Assembly: GCA_963663315.1 (NCBI GenBank)
Contig: OY760176.1
Span: 1,426,001 to 1,490,000, forward strand
Source of the DNA: G963663315 sp963663315
Lineage (GTDB): Bacteria; Pseudomonadota; Gammaproteobacteria; Arenicellales; Poriferihabitantaceae
DNA: 64,000 nt
Direction: 5' to 3'
Shown: positions 45,642 through 57,936 of the stretch, one piece after another
Layout of the letters: each line of letters opens with the position of its first letter
Position numbering within the stretch: the first letter of the stretch is position 1
Notes under the pieces: generated by a model
The model's input: only the letters and a program-made list of their open reading frames with translations
Told to the model about the DNA's origin: nothing
Databases searched by the model: none
Made by a program: the position numbers and the translations under genes

Positions 45642-45733
45642 TTTGATGTCATGTCCTGCGAAAAACCATACTATAACGGCAAACGACTCAGGCTTGACTA
45701 TTTCTATAGAGATAAAGACAATTGTAATACCGT

Positions 45734-48256
<2,523 letters not shown>

Positions 48257-48322
48257 TTTTGGTCTCGGACGACGACATGATGCGTAAACAACCCTTACAC
48301 CGCAACCTGTTGTAATCGTCGC

Positions 48323-50647
48323 TTATTTGAACCAACCCCCGACCTTGCCTGACAGGCCCGAGCACGGTGCAAAAGCTTCCGGCTCCGACCCCTTTATGAA
48401 TGGCAGGTTCAACCGGTCCGGGCAACGCCGGTTGGCAACCAGTCCGCTACCGGGGTCGATACTGACAATAACAATATTGTTGTTTTGTGCAGGCCTCGAT
48501 TCTTCTATTTTCAACCGTGCCATGATTTCCTCCCAGACCCGCATGGCGCCACTTGCGCCTGACAGATTGACAGGTCGATTGTCATCCCGCCCGACCCAGA
48601 CCACGGTCAGCAGATTAGCGCTGTAACCGGCAAACCAGCTATCCCGAAAATCGTCGGTGGTCCCTGTTTTTCCTGCCAGATTAAGCTTTGCATCAAACCT
48701 TCGACTTAAGTCTGCGGCAGTACCCTGTCGAACCACCATTTTCAGCGCATGATCAATCAGAAAGGCGCTCTCGTAGTCTGTCACCCGGCTTTTCGAAACA
48801 GGGAATTTGGCGACCGTCTGACCTCGATGATTTTGAATCCTGCGTATTGAGCGTAACGGGATCAGGATACCCTGGTTGGCGATAACCTGGTACATCTGGG
48901 CCATTTCCAGCGGGGAATGCTGGCTGGCGCCAAGCAGGGTTGAGGGATAGTCGGCTATGTCGCGCTTGATGCCGAATTGACGCATGGTGTCGACAACCCT
49001 GTCCACGCCAAGTTCCAACCCAAGCCGAATGGTGGGAATATTCCAGGAGTTGACCAGACTCTGATACAACGGCACGGGCCCGCGAAAAGTCTTGTCATAG
49101 TTTTGCGGAGACCAGGATTCGCTGCCCTCCGTCCGAAGGGTGAGCGGGCTGTCGTCAAGCAGTGTAGCCAGGGAATATTTTCGGGGATGCTCCAACGCAG
49201 TCAGATACACTACAGGCTTTACCAGCGACCCGACCGGACGCTCGGCATCGACCGCACGGTTAAATCCCGCATAACCCCGGGTACGGTCGCCCACCAATGC
49301 CAGTATTTCGCCGCGTCCGGGGTCAGCCACGATCACAGCGCCCTGCAACACTCCGGCCACCATCCCCCTTTGCTGTTCAAGGCGGCTCAGTGTGTCGGAG
49401 AGCCCCTTTTGTGCGATCTTCTGAATTTCGACGTCAATGGTGGTATATAGCTTCAATCCGTTTGCCCTTAACACTTCTGCCGAATAATATTGTCTCAGCT
49501 GGCGATGCAGGTAATCGAGCCAGGCCGGAGAATCGCTGGTTGACAGTGACTTGTGCGCAACAATCCCAAGTGGCTTTTGCGATAGCAGTTCAACCCTGTG
49601 CGTACTGATTGATCCGGACTTTGCCAGGGTATCAAGGACGAGATTGCGACGTTTCAGGGCACGTTCGGGGTGTTTTCGCGGATTATAAGTGGAAGGTGCA
49701 GCGATCATACCGACCAGCAGCGCGGCTTCATCGGTCTTGAGCTGGTTCACCGGACGGCCAAAATAGTAATCGCTGGCCAGGGCAAAACCGTGAATTGCAC
49801 GATTGCCCGATTGCCCCAGGAATATTTCGTTAAGATAAAGTTCGAGAATAGTGGCCTTGCTGAAACGAAGTTCCATCATGATTGCCATCAAGGCTTCGGT
49901 AATTTTACGGGTCAGGGTTTTTTCCGGATTCAGGAAAAGATTCTTCACCAATTGCTGGGTCAACGTACTGGCTCCCTGGACCGCTCTGCCATGTCGCAGA
50001 TTTGACCATAACGCACGCATGATCCCTCGCGGGTCGATGCCGGAATGATATTGGAAATTTCTATCCTCCATGATGAACAGCGCTTCCAGTAACTCTCCCG
50101 GCACCTGATGTGGCTTGAGCGAAATCCGGTCCTTGTGTGGTCCGAGTTGCAGACTGCCAATCAATGGCGGAGCAAATTCCACCTGATCGATGTGATCTCC
50201 GGTGGCATGATCGATCACGGCAGAGATCGCGCCGCGGTTGAATTCAATTCGCACAGCGCGTGCTTCGCGAAAATCATCGTCATAGCCGAAGCGACGCATG
50301 AAAATGTCTATGGCATGGGCTGCGACCACGAAGTCCCCGGGCTCGGTAAGGGTACCCGTCCGATGATAGCCTTTACTCTCAAGCCTGCCGACAATATCCC
50401 CGGGAGCGTATGTTTCGCCTTTAGACAGGGTCAGTGGCCGGGCGTAAACGTGGGCGGGTTCGGATTGAATGTTGCCGCCGAAGCGCTGCCTTATCTCAAG
50501 GTCAAGGTAAAGCAATATAATCAGTGATGCGAAAATCAGACCAGCCAGCAGGCGGGTGGAAATAAACAGCCAGAAGTTGCTGCCTGGTTTTACTTTGGAT
50601 CTTTTCGGTATTCTTCGGTCCTTGCGGGCATAACTTATTTTCGCCAT
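48323..50647 (-). CDS. mrcB: Penicillin-binding protein 1B (bifunctional glycosyltransferase/transpeptidase)
   Basis: Class A PBP of 774 residues that polymerises and cross-links peptidoglycan. It has a basic cytoplasmic N-terminus, one membrane segment (about 27-47), a UB2H-like domain, the GT51 motif EDRNFQYHSGID with catalytic Glu194, STLTQQL and the second Glu region. The transpeptidase motifs are Ser474-x-x-Lys477, S534-W-N536 and KTGTT. Its size and domain order match PBP1B rather than PBP1A. The next gene upstream on the minus strand is a DUF2007 protein ending four bases away. Confidence 0.94.
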   Translation of the reverse strand: MAKISYARKDRRIPKRSKVKPGSNFWLFISTRLLAGLIFASLIILLYLDLEIRQRFGGNIQSEPAHVYARPLTLSKGETYAPGDIVGRLESKGYHRTGTLTEPGDFVVAAHAIDIFMRRFGYDDDFREARAVRIEFNRGAISAVIDHATGDHIDQVEFAPPLIGSLQLGPHKDRISLKPHQVPGELLEALFIMEDRNFQYHSGIDPRGIMRALWSNLRHGRAVQGASTLTQQLVKNLFLNPEKTLTRKITEALMAIMMELRFSKATILELYLNEIFLGQSGNRAIHGFALASDYYFGRPVNQLKTDEAALLVGMIAAPSTYNPRKHPERALKRRNLVLDTLAKSGSISTHRVELLSQKPLGIVAHKSLSTSDSPAWLDYLHRQLRQYYSAEVLRANGLKLYTTIDVEIQKIAQKGLSDTLSRLEQQRGMVAGVLQGAVIVADPGRGEILALVGDRTRGYAGFNRAVDAERPVGSLVKPVVYLTALEHPRKYSLATLLDDSPLTLRTEGSESWSPQNYDKTFRGPVPLYQSLVNSWNIPTIRLGLELGVDRVVDTMRQFGIKRDIADYPSTLLGASQHSPLEMAQMYQVIANQGILIPLRSIRRIQNHRGQTVAKFPVSKSRVTDYESAFLIDHALKMVVRQGTAADLSRRFDAKLNLAGKTGTTDDFRDSWFAGYSANLLTVVWVGRDDNRPVNLSGASGAMRVWEEIMARLKIEESRPAQNNNIVIVSIDPGSGLVANRRCPDRLNLPFIKGSEPEAFAPCSGLSGKVGGWFK

Positions 50648-50651
50648 CCGC

Positions 50652-50966
50652 TCACACCGAGCCGAAATTCAACGGTGTGCCGCATTGCCAGCATATGTCA
50701 AAGTTGTCCGGATTGGTTTCATTGCACTGAGGGCAATAAAGGTTGTGTACAGGCGAGGGGCGTTTTTCGAACTGATCTATCAGCGCCAGGGCCCGGTTAC
50801 TGTCTGAATTGCGTTTTATCCATACTTCCGGCCAGGTCACAGCAAGCTCACCCAGGCCACCTTGGGAATTTTGATGAAACATCTCTGCTTCAATGCCATT
50901 GTGAACCAGATGGTCAACCAGCAACTGACCGTCCACCAGGGAATCCGCTATGTAGACTCTTCGCAC
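50652..50966 (-). CDS. DUF2007-type putative signal transducing protein with zinc ribbon
   Basis: The 104-residue protein has an N-terminal DUF2007-like part (RRVYIADSLVDGQLLVDHL, then WPEVWIK) and a C-terminal zinc ribbon with two CxxC pairs (YCPQCNETN and ICWQCGTPL). The role of this family is not established. It lies between the AI-2E transporter gene (15 bases upstream) and mrcB (4 bases downstream), all in one direction, so cotranscription is likely. Confidence 0.82.
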   Translation of the reverse strand: MRRVYIADSLVDGQLLVDHLVHNGIEAEMFHQNSQGGLGELAVTWPEVWIKRNSDSNRALALIDQFEKRPSPVHNLYCPQCNETNPDNFDICWQCGTPLNFGSV

Positions 50967-50981
50967 CAGCTAAATGGCTTT

Positions 50982-52040
50982 TCAGTTATCCGCCCTGTCC
51001 AGTTTTGGCCATGCGAGAATAATGGCCTGCACCAGTGTGGCCAGAGGGATGGCGAAAAATATTCCCCACAGTCCCCATAACCCGCCGAAGAACAGCACCG
51101 CGACAATGATTGCAACCGGGTGGATGTTTACTACTTCTGAAAACAGGATGGGTACCAGAATATTGCCGTCAAGCGCCTGAATCACGAGGTAGACAACGAC
51201 CAGGGTGATGAACTCGTTGGACCAACCCCATTGAAACCATGCAATCAGAACCACCGGAAGGGTGACTACGACTGCACCGACATAGGGGATCAGAACTGAA
51301 AGTCCGACTACTACCGAGAGCAGCATCGCATATTGCAGATCGAAATAGACAAACGAAGTGAATGTCGCTATCCAGACAATCAGGATTTCCCAGAATTTGC
51401 CGCGAACATAATTACCGATCTGCAGGTCCACATCCCCCCATACTCGAATCGCCAATTCATGATCCTTCGGCATGAACTCTTCAACCCAGCGCAGGATTAT
51501 TTTTTTGTCCTTGAGGAAAAAGAAAACCAGGATGGGCAGCAATACAATGTAGATCATCAATGTAATGACGCTGGCGGCGCCGGAAATCGAGCTGGTGATC
51601 AACGCCTGACCCGACTCGGTCAACTGGGTACGCAAACCGATGCTCAGTTCCCGGACTTGCGCAGACGAAATCAAGTCCGGGTAGAGTTCAGGCAAGGCCA
51701 TCAGAGCAGCCTGACCCCGAGTCAGCATATTGGGGATTTGCTGAACCACATCTGTCAACTGGTTGTACAAAACCGGCAGCAAACCGAAGGTAATGCTGGA
51801 CAGAAATATCATGAAGCTGGAAAACACGATCCAGAGCGACAGCATTCGTGGTATCTTCAGTATTGTCAATCGACTGATCAGACTATCGAGCAGATAAGCG
51901 ATGATCACCGCGGCGATCACCGGAGCCAGGGTGCTACCAGCGTAGGATATGACCAGCAGCAGCCCGATGACTGCCAGAGCCAGGAATACGACCTGGGGAT
52001 TTGAAAGCTGTCGTTTAAACCAGTTGACGATTCGGTTCAT
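50982..52040 (-). CDS. AI-2E family transporter (PerM/TqsA-like)
   Basis: The 352-residue membrane protein has about eight hydrophobic segments, with the typical LAVIGLLLVISYAG start region, a long periplasmic part between segments three and four, VLLPILVFFFLKDKK and the C-terminal IHPVAIIVAVLFFGGLWGLWG segment that marks the family. Members move autoinducer-2 or small ions and some act as sodium/proton exchangers. The ATG at 52038-52040 is preferred over a TTG at 52091, whose added residues are not conserved. Divergent from the glycerate kinase gene. Confidence 0.88.
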   Translation of the reverse strand: MNRIVNWFKRQLSNPQVVFLALAVIGLLLVISYAGSTLAPVIAAVIIAYLLDSLISRLTILKIPRMLSLWIVFSSFMIFLSSITFGLLPVLYNQLTDVVQQIPNMLTRGQAALMALPELYPDLISSAQVRELSIGLRTQLTESGQALITSSISGAASVITLMIYIVLLPILVFFFLKDKKIILRWVEEFMPKDHELAIRVWGDVDLQIGNYVRGKFWEILIVWIATFTSFVYFDLQYAMLLSVVVGLSVLIPYVGAVVVTLPVVLIAWFQWGWSNEFITLVVVYLVIQALDGNILVPILFSEVVNIHPVAIIVAVLFFGGLWGLWGIFFAIPLATLVQAIILAWPKLDRADN

Positions 52041-52097
52041 ATTAGTATGTGTCAGGGTTCTACAGACAGTATACTTGATTTCTGATTCCAATTTGAG

Positions 52098-53327
52098 ATG
52101 AAAAAAGAGACTCGACTGAACACTATTGTCGAAACTTTATGGCGCACAGGCGTGGCCAGTGTCAACGGTGAATATGTAGTCAGGAAAGCCCTGCAGGAGG
52201 ATTGCGTTGAAAATGTCGATCATTTGATCGCGGTGGGTAAAGCGGCAGAGTCAATGTGTCAGGGTGCAACCGGGTTTTTATCTGATCAGGCCAGGACATT
52301 GTTGATTACCAAATACAACCATATCAAAGAACCTGATCGTTTGACGAAAAATTTACGGGTAATTGAATCCGCGCATCCCGTACCCGATCAAAACAGTTTG
52401 TATGCGGGCCAGCAACTCCTGGCCTTTGTTGAATCAATACCGGATACCGAATCCCTGGTTATGCTGATTTCAGGGGGAGCATCGGCGCTGGCGGAGCATC
52501 TCCCGGCAAACACAGGACTTGATGAATTGCAGCAAGTAACGCAAACGCTGATTGCAGACGGGTACGGTATTGACCGGATAAATCGACTTCGCTGTCAGTT
52601 GTCGCAGATAAAGGGCGGCAGACTGTTGCAGAACTTCAAGGGCAGGGGTGTTTTTACCTATGCCATTTCCGATGTGCCGGATGATGATATTCGCGTTATC
52701 GGTTCAGGTATCGGCAGCAATCAGGCGATAGTCGGGGATGATTCCCAATTTCCTGCATCGATCAGACCGATTCTTGACAAGGCCGGGAAGACTCGAATAC
52801 CGTCATCGACTGCTACCGGTTTTGATTATCGGGGTCGGGTGATCGCTTCCAACAGTCTGGCCCGCAATGCAATAGCGCAGCAGGCAGTGCGGCAAGGCTA
52901 CCAGGTGATCATCAATCAGGATCTGAATCGGGGTCAGTCAAGCCAGGAAATGGGACAGGTTGCAAAAATGATGTCGGATGGGCTTGTGCGAAACCGGCAA
53001 GGCATCTATATCTGGGGCGGAGAGCCGACCATCAGTTTGCCTGATCATCCCGGATGCGGAGGCAGGAATCAGCATCTGGCCCTGTTGCTGGCTAGGGTAA
53101 TCAGCGGGATGGATAATATTGCGGTGATTGTGGCAGGTACCGATGGCACAGATGGACCCACTTCATACGCGGGCGCAATTGTGGATGGCGATACCTGGTT
53201 ACCGGACGCGGAACAGGCATTGGAGAATGCGGATTCAGGGACATTCCTGAAGCAGCGAGAGGCGCTTTTTCACTGCGGGCCAACCGGTACCAATGTGATG
53301 GATCTGGCGGTTGGACTGAAAATCTGA
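52098..53327 (+). CDS. Glycerate 2-kinase (MOFRL type)
   Basis: The 409-residue protein is the class II glycerate kinase that phosphorylates glycerate at carbon 2. LIAVGKAAESM near the N-terminus, ISGGASALAEHLP, and a C-terminal MOFRL domain with WGGEPTISLP and GCGGRNQHLALLLA and TDGTDGPTSYAGA mark the family. It would return glycerate (for example from hydroxypyruvate or tartronate routes) to glycolysis as 2-phosphoglycerate. The hydroxyacid dehydrogenase at 7.2 kb could supply glycerate, but they are not adjacent. Confidence 0.9.
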   Translation: MKKETRLNTIVETLWRTGVASVNGEYVVRKALQEDCVENVDHLIAVGKAAESMCQGATGFLSDQARTLLITKYNHIKEPDRLTKNLRVIESAHPVPDQNSLYAGQQLLAFVESIPDTESLVMLISGGASALAEHLPANTGLDELQQVTQTLIADGYGIDRINRLRCQLSQIKGGRLLQNFKGRGVFTYAISDVPDDDIRVIGSGIGSNQAIVGDDSQFPASIRPILDKAGKTRIPSSTATGFDYRGRVIASNSLARNAIAQQAVRQGYQVIINQDLNRGQSSQEMGQVAKMMSDGLVRNRQGIYIWGGEPTISLPDHPGCGGRNQHLALLLARVISGMDNIAVIVAGTDGTDGPTSYAGAIVDGDTWLPDAEQALENADSGTFLKQREALFHCGPTGTNVMDLAVGLKI

Positions 53328-53335
53328 GAATTTAT

Positions 53336-54958
53336 TTATAGTTCCAGCGCCCGTTCCCGCAGTCTGAATTTCTGGATTTTGCCGGTTGACGTTTTTGGCA
53401 GCGAGCAGAATACAACATGCCTCGGCGCCTTGTAGTGCGCAAGGTTCTGGTAGCAGAAGTCGATCACCTGCTGCGCTGTGAGTGTCCTGCCTGACGCCAG
53501 ACTGACAAAGGCGCAGGGGCTTTCCCCCCACTTTTGATCCGGCCTGGCGACCACTGCGGCCTCGACAATATCGGGGTGGGCGTAGAGGCAATTCTCTATT
53601 TCGATGGAAGAGATATTCTCTCCACCAGAAATGATTATGTCCTTTGACCGGTCCTTGAGTTCGATATAGTTGTCTTCATGCATCACGCCGAGGTCGCCGG
53701 AATGGAACCAGCCGCCTTTGAAAGCCTGCTCGGTAGCAGCAGGGTTGGACAGATAGCCCTTCATCACAATGTTGCCCTGAAACAGGGTTTCTCCCAATTG
53801 TGAGCCATCCCTGACGACTGACGTCATGGTTTCAGGTTCCATGATATCAAGACCGTCGAGCACGTGATAGGGCACGCCCTGGCGGGCGTTTTTTTCGGCA
53901 TTGGCTTGTGAATCGAGCGCTTCCCATTGTTTTTGTCTGGCACAGATGACTGCCGGGCCATAGGTTTCCGTCAGTCCGTATACATGGGTCACCCTGAAAC
54001 CCCGGGATGCCATCGCTTCGAGCACCGAAGCCGGGGGCGGCGCCGCTGCGGTCATCATGTTGACCTGGTGGTCAAACTCCCTTCTTTCCTCATCCGCCGC
54101 ATTGATCAGCATACTCATGATGATTGGCGCCCCGCAAAAATGCGTCACCCGGTATTTTGCGATGGCATCATGGATGGTTTTCGAATTAACCTGTCGCAGA
54201 CAGACGCTGGCGCCGGCTACCGCCGCCAGTGTCCAGGGAAAACACCAGCCATTGCAATGGAACATCGGCAGCGTCCACAGATAAACCGGGAAGTGCGGCA
54301 TTTCCCAGCCTATCGCATTGCTGAGCGCATTAAGGTAAGCGCCACGGTGATGGTAGACCACGCCTTTGGGGTGACCGGTGGTGCCGGAGGTATAATTCAG
54401 CGATATCGCGTCCCACTCATCGTCGGGCCAACGACCCTGGAAATCATCGTCTCCGCTTTCGATAAAATCAGACCAGGTAATCACATTCAGGGCACACTCA
54501 ATACCCGGCGCCTCGATTTCAACCAGAAACGGCTTCCTTGTGACCTGCTCCATGACCTGTTTCGCCAATCCCGCATACTCTGCATCCACCATGAAGATAT
54601 CGGCTTGTCCGTGTTCGAGAATGAAAGCGATGGTAGCGGCATCGAGTCGGGTATTGATCGCATTCAGCACGGCTCCGGCCATCGGCACCGCAAAATGCGC
54701 TTCCAGGCAGGCCTGGGAATTTGGCGCGAGAATCGCGACCGTCCGGTTTTTGCCAACTCCTTGTTTGACCAGTGCGGATGCGAGTTTTTTGCAACGATTG
54801 AAAGTCTCCAGCCAGGATGTCACACAGTGTCCGTCGATCACCGCGGTACTCTCCGGATAAACCGATGCCGCTCGCTTCAGAAAACTCAATGGAGTCAGTG
54901 CGCGGTAGTTCGCAGCACACTTATCGAGGCCATTCAGATATGGATTATTCGTGGTCAT
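53336..54958 (-). CDS. Acyl-CoA synthetase (medium-chain / methylmercaptopropionate-CoA ligase-like)
   Basis: The 540-residue adenylating enzyme has the AMP-binding motif YTSGTTGHPKG, VYGLTETYGP, WFHSGDLGV, and the C-terminal GGENISSIEIE and KTSTGKIQKF with the catalytic Lys. Early residues NYRALTPLSFLKRAA resemble DmdB-type and medium-chain acyl-CoA ligases of marine proteobacteria. The substrate is not settled; a methylmercaptopropionate role is possible but no dmdA, dmdC or dmdD gene is seen. Divergent from the CoA-binding protein gene. Confidence 0.88.
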   Translation of the reverse strand: MTTNNPYLNGLDKCAANYRALTPLSFLKRAASVYPESTAVIDGHCVTSWLETFNRCKKLASALVKQGVGKNRTVAILAPNSQACLEAHFAVPMAGAVLNAINTRLDAATIAFILEHGQADIFMVDAEYAGLAKQVMEQVTRKPFLVEIEAPGIECALNVITWSDFIESGDDDFQGRWPDDEWDAISLNYTSGTTGHPKGVVYHHRGAYLNALSNAIGWEMPHFPVYLWTLPMFHCNGWCFPWTLAAVAGASVCLRQVNSKTIHDAIAKYRVTHFCGAPIIMSMLINAADEERREFDHQVNMMTAAAPPPASVLEAMASRGFRVTHVYGLTETYGPAVICARQKQWEALDSQANAEKNARQGVPYHVLDGLDIMEPETMTSVVRDGSQLGETLFQGNIVMKGYLSNPAATEQAFKGGWFHSGDLGVMHEDNYIELKDRSKDIIISGGENISSIEIENCLYAHPDIVEAAVVARPDQKWGESPCAFVSLASGRTLTAQQVIDFCYQNLAHYKAPRHVVFCSLPKTSTGKIQKFRLRERALEL

Positions 54959-55044
54959 TTAACTCCCCAGTCTGTGATCGGACTGGATTCAAAACCCGAT
55001 CTGGTTTAAATTCAGCCTTGTTCAAATTTATCATAAAGGGTGAC

Positions 55045-55515
55045 ATGACCGACACCAATACCTTGCGTCGAATACTGACGGACAGCAGCACGGTTGCTGT
55101 TGTTGGCCTCTCCGCGAAGTGGCATCGCCCGAGCTTTTTTGTCGCAAAATACCTGCTTGACCATGGCTTCACTGTTGTTCCAGTCAATCCCAACTACGAC
55201 GAGGTACTCGGGCAGAAATGTTATCCTGATCTGGCCTCGATTCCACAATCCGTTGATATTGTCGATTTATTTCAACGACCGCAAACAGCGCCTGACTACG
55301 CCAGACAGGCAATCGAAATCGGGGCCAGGGTGCTGTGGCTCCAACTGAGTGTGACCAGCGAAGAAGCGCGCAGGATTGCTGAAGACGGGAATCTCGAATT
55401 TGTCGAGAACAAATGTGTCAAGATCGAGCATGGCCGGATCTTCGGTGGTCTGAATTTCATGGGCGTTGACACAAAAATCATTTCTTCCCGACGCATCAAG
55501 CACATCTCCAACTAG
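55045..55515 (+). CDS. CoA-binding domain protein (YccU-like)
   Basis: The 156-residue protein begins MTDTNTLRRILTDSSTVAVVGLS, a Rossmann CoA-binding fold, continues with FFVAKYLLDHGFTVVPVNPNY, IVDLFQRP and WLQLSVTSEEA, and has NKCVKIEH. This resembles the YccU family and the N-terminal part of acyl-CoA synthetase ADP-forming chains, with no catalytic domain. The frame is open 76 codons upstream, but this ATG gives the normal start. It precedes metY by 37 bases on the same strand. Confidence 0.85.
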   Translation: MTDTNTLRRILTDSSTVAVVGLSAKWHRPSFFVAKYLLDHGFTVVPVNPNYDEVLGQKCYPDLASIPQSVDIVDLFQRPQTAPDYARQAIEIGARVLWLQLSVTSEEARRIAEDGNLEFVENKCVKIEHGRIFGGLNFMGVDTKIISSRRIKHISN

Positions 55516-55552
55516 CAATCCGGATTTTCCAGGAACAATATCCAGAAAAATA

Positions 55553-56845
55553 ATGAGTGACCACGAATTCGAATTTGATACTCTCTGCCTGCATGCGGGT
55601 ACCCAGCCGGACCCTGCCACGGGTGCGCGGGCGACACCGATCTATCAGACTGCCTCTTATGTGTTTGATAATACCGATCATGCCGCCAGTCTGTTCAATC
55701 TGCAAACTTTCGGCAATATCTACACGCGCCTGACGAACCCGACTACGGCGATGTTCGAAGAACGAATGGCAGCCCTGGAAGGAGGACGGGCCGCTGTCGC
55801 TGCGAGCACCGGGATGGCCGCGCAGATGACCGCGCTTTTGACAATTCTGAAACAGGGCGATGAACTGGTTTCTGCCAGTACGCTGTATGGCGGGACCGTG
55901 TCCCAGTTCGCGATCAACTTCAGGCGTATGGGGATAAAGAGCATTTTTGTCGATCCGGATGACCCGCAGAATTTTGAACGGGCGATTACGGATAAAACCA
56001 AAGCGCTATTTGGCGAAACGATCGGAAACCCGAACAATAATGTGCTGGATATCGAACCGATTGCCGGGATTGCACACAAACACGGTTTGCCACTGGTAAT
56101 AGACAATACCTTTGCTTCACCTTACCTGTGTCGTCCATTCGAACATGGCGCTGACCTCGTGGTTCACTCTGCAACCAAATTCATTTGCGGACATGGCACC
56201 TCTATGGGCGGCATTGTCGTCGAGTCCGGGAAGTTCGACTGGGGCAATGGAAATTTCCCGGACATGACCGAACCATCTGAAGGCTATCATGGTGTCAAGT
56301 TCTGGGAGACCTTCGGAGATTTCGCCTTTACCATGAAAGTTCGATGTGAAACCCTGCGCACGCTGGGCCCGACCTTGAGCCCATTTAATTCATTCATGAT
56401 GCTGCAAGGCCTTGAAACCCTGCCGATACGTATGGACCGGCATGTTGAAAACACCGAAAAGGTGGTCGAATACCTGAAGAAAAGCAAGCATGTGAAGTGG
56501 GTAAAGTATGCCGGAGATGTCGATAACCCCTATTATCCCCTGACGCAGAAATACCTGCCAAAAGGCGCCGGGGCAGTACTTACCTTTGGCATTGAAGGAG
56601 GTCAGAAGGCAGGCGCAAAATTCATCGAAAGCGTTCAATTCCTGAGCCATCTGGCCAATATCGGCGACGCAAAAACCCTGGTGATCCATCCCGCTTCCAC
56701 AACCCACCGGCAACTGAACGAAGAAGAACAGATTCAGGCAGGCATCAGTCCGGACATGATTCGGCTTTCCGTGGGACTTGAGTCGGTGAACGATATTATC
56801 TGGGATATCGAACAGGCGCTGGAGCAATCCCAATCCCGGCAATAA
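55553..56845 (+). CDS. metY: O-acetylhomoserine sulfhydrylase (MetY)
   Basis: The 430-residue PLP enzyme makes homocysteine from O-acetylhomoserine and sulfide. Starting MSDHEFEFDTLCLHAG, it has the TPIYQTASYVF, ALEGGRAAVAASTGMAAQ, DNTFASPYLCRP and HSATKFICGHG patterns of the Cys/Met metabolism family, with the PLP Lys in the last, and a C-terminal HPASTTHRQ. The frame runs further upstream but homology starts here. The length fits MetY rather than MetB. It may work with the cystathionine beta-synthase at 44.3 kb. Confidence 0.92.
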   Translation: MSDHEFEFDTLCLHAGTQPDPATGARATPIYQTASYVFDNTDHAASLFNLQTFGNIYTRLTNPTTAMFEERMAALEGGRAAVAASTGMAAQMTALLTILKQGDELVSASTLYGGTVSQFAINFRRMGIKSIFVDPDDPQNFERAITDKTKALFGETIGNPNNNVLDIEPIAGIAHKHGLPLVIDNTFASPYLCRPFEHGADLVVHSATKFICGHGTSMGGIVVESGKFDWGNGNFPDMTEPSEGYHGVKFWETFGDFAFTMKVRCETLRTLGPTLSPFNSFMMLQGLETLPIRMDRHVENTEKVVEYLKKSKHVKWVKYAGDVDNPYYPLTQKYLPKGAGAVLTFGIEGGQKAGAKFIESVQFLSHLANIGDAKTLVIHPASTTHRQLNEEEQIQAGISPDMIRLSVGLESVNDIIWDIEQALEQSQSRQ

Positions 56846-56863
56846 TCAATACAGTCGACCGGG

Positions 56864-57256
56864 TTATCTGATTCTGTCGAGCGGTACTGGCTGCCTGTCT
56901 TCATTGACCGAAACATAGGTATAGGTCGCTTCCGTGACTTTCAGATGCTCCTGGCGGGCGTGCTTTCTTCGTACCCAGACTTCGATATGGATAGAAATCG
57001 AGGTGTTGCCGAATCTTGCCACATCGCAGTAGCAACTGACCTGATCTCCAACAAACACCGGCAGGTGAAAGGTCATGCCTTCGACTGCCACCGTCACCAG
57101 ACGACCATGCACGATATAGCTTGCGAATATGGCGCCCGCAATGTCCATTTGTGACATTATCCATCCGCCAAAAATATCCCCGCTCGGATTGGCATCGGCC
57201 GGCATGGCAACGGTACGCAATGATGGAGGCTTGTCGGTCGGTCGAGTTTCAGTCAT
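56864..57256 (-). CDS. yciA: Acyl-CoA thioesterase YciA
   Basis: The 130-residue hotdog-fold protein has the family pattern MPADANPSGDIFGGWIMSQMD, VAVEGMTFHLPVFVGDQ and a C-terminal TYTYVSVNEDRQP. It hydrolyses acyl-CoA thioesters. It is near yciB and yciI, as in other gammaproteobacteria, with a dNK gene between. The gene is convergent with metY, 18 bases away. Confidence 0.9.
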   Translation of the reverse strand: MTETRPTDKPPSLRTVAMPADANPSGDIFGGWIMSQMDIAGAIFASYIVHGRLVTVAVEGMTFHLPVFVGDQVSCYCDVARFGNTSISIHIEVWVRRKHARQEHLKVTEATYTYVSVNEDRQPVPLDRIR

Positions 57257-57303
57257 TTTTTATCAATCCCTGGGTATCACTTGATTGATGGCCTGATATG
57301 GTT

Positions 57304-57936
57304 TCAGACTACCGGGTTGAAATAATGGCGTCCCGGAGGTAATCCTTCGATCTCCTCAAGCAGCATTTCACAGTGTTCGTCGTTATCGGGAAAATTCAGA
57401 CTCTCGGCGTTGACCATCAATAATGTGGAGTCACGATAACTGAGAAAATAGCGAAGATAGGAATCCACCAACCGCTCAAGGTATTCTCTCTCCATATTTC
57501 TTTCAAACAATACCCCTCTGCGTCGAATTCGACTGATCAACACATCTGCAGGCGCCTGCAGATAAATCACCAGGTCGGGAACGGGCACTTCGGTCGCAAG
57601 GTTCTGATAAATCTGTTCATAAAGGTCAAGTTCATCATCGTCGAGCGTGAGGCGGGCAAACAGAGGATCCTTGTCGAGCATGAAATCTGCAACACGGACG
57701 GGCGAAAACAGGTCGTCCTGTCTCAATTTCTTTAACTGCCTTACTCGATGAAAAAGGAAATGCAACTGGGTTTGCAGCGCAAATTGTTGAGGGTTCCTGT
57801 AAAACCGCTCAAGGAATGGATTTTCTTCCGGCTTCTCGAGTACGGGTGTTGCTCCCAGAAAGGTCGCTATCCTTTGTGCCAGAGTGGTCTTGCCGACGCC
57901 AATAGGCCCTTCTACTACGATGTACTTCTTGTTTAT
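57304..57936 (-). CDS. Deoxynucleoside kinase (dNK) with ATA in place of the start codon
   Basis: The full frame of 210 residues reads NKKYIVVEGPIGVGKTT from 57933, with the P-loop GPIGVGKT near residues 10-17, then ENPFLERFY, HFLFHRVRQ, VPDLVIYLQAP and LISRIRRRG, the dNK lid. The only upstream in-frame codon that aligns with the usual Met is ATA at 57934-57936, right after a stop (TAA) and seven bases after GAGG. No ATG, GTG or TTG occurs before a TTG at 57763-57765, which would remove the P-loop. Start from ATA, or loss of function by ATG to ATA change, or a base error, are the options. Confidence 0.75.
   Translation of the reverse strand: MNKKYIVVEGPIGVGKTTLAQRIATFLGATPVLEKPEENPFLERFYRNPQQFALQTQLHFLFHRVRQLKKLRQDDLFSPVRVADFMLDKDPLFARLTLDDDELDLYEQIYQNLATEVPVPDLVIYLQAPADVLISRIRRRGVLFERNMEREYLERLVDSYLRYFLSYRDSTLLMVNAESLNFPDNDEHCEMLLEEIEGLPPGRHYFNPVV

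Noticed and set aside
53336..54958. A DMSP demethylation cluster based on the DmdB-like ligase
   Set aside because: No dmdA, dmdC or dmdD genes are present and the ligase family is broad.
57304..57765. Short deoxynucleoside kinase beginning at an internal TTG
   Set aside because: It would lack the P-loop, while the upstream frame contains the whole conserved N-terminus.
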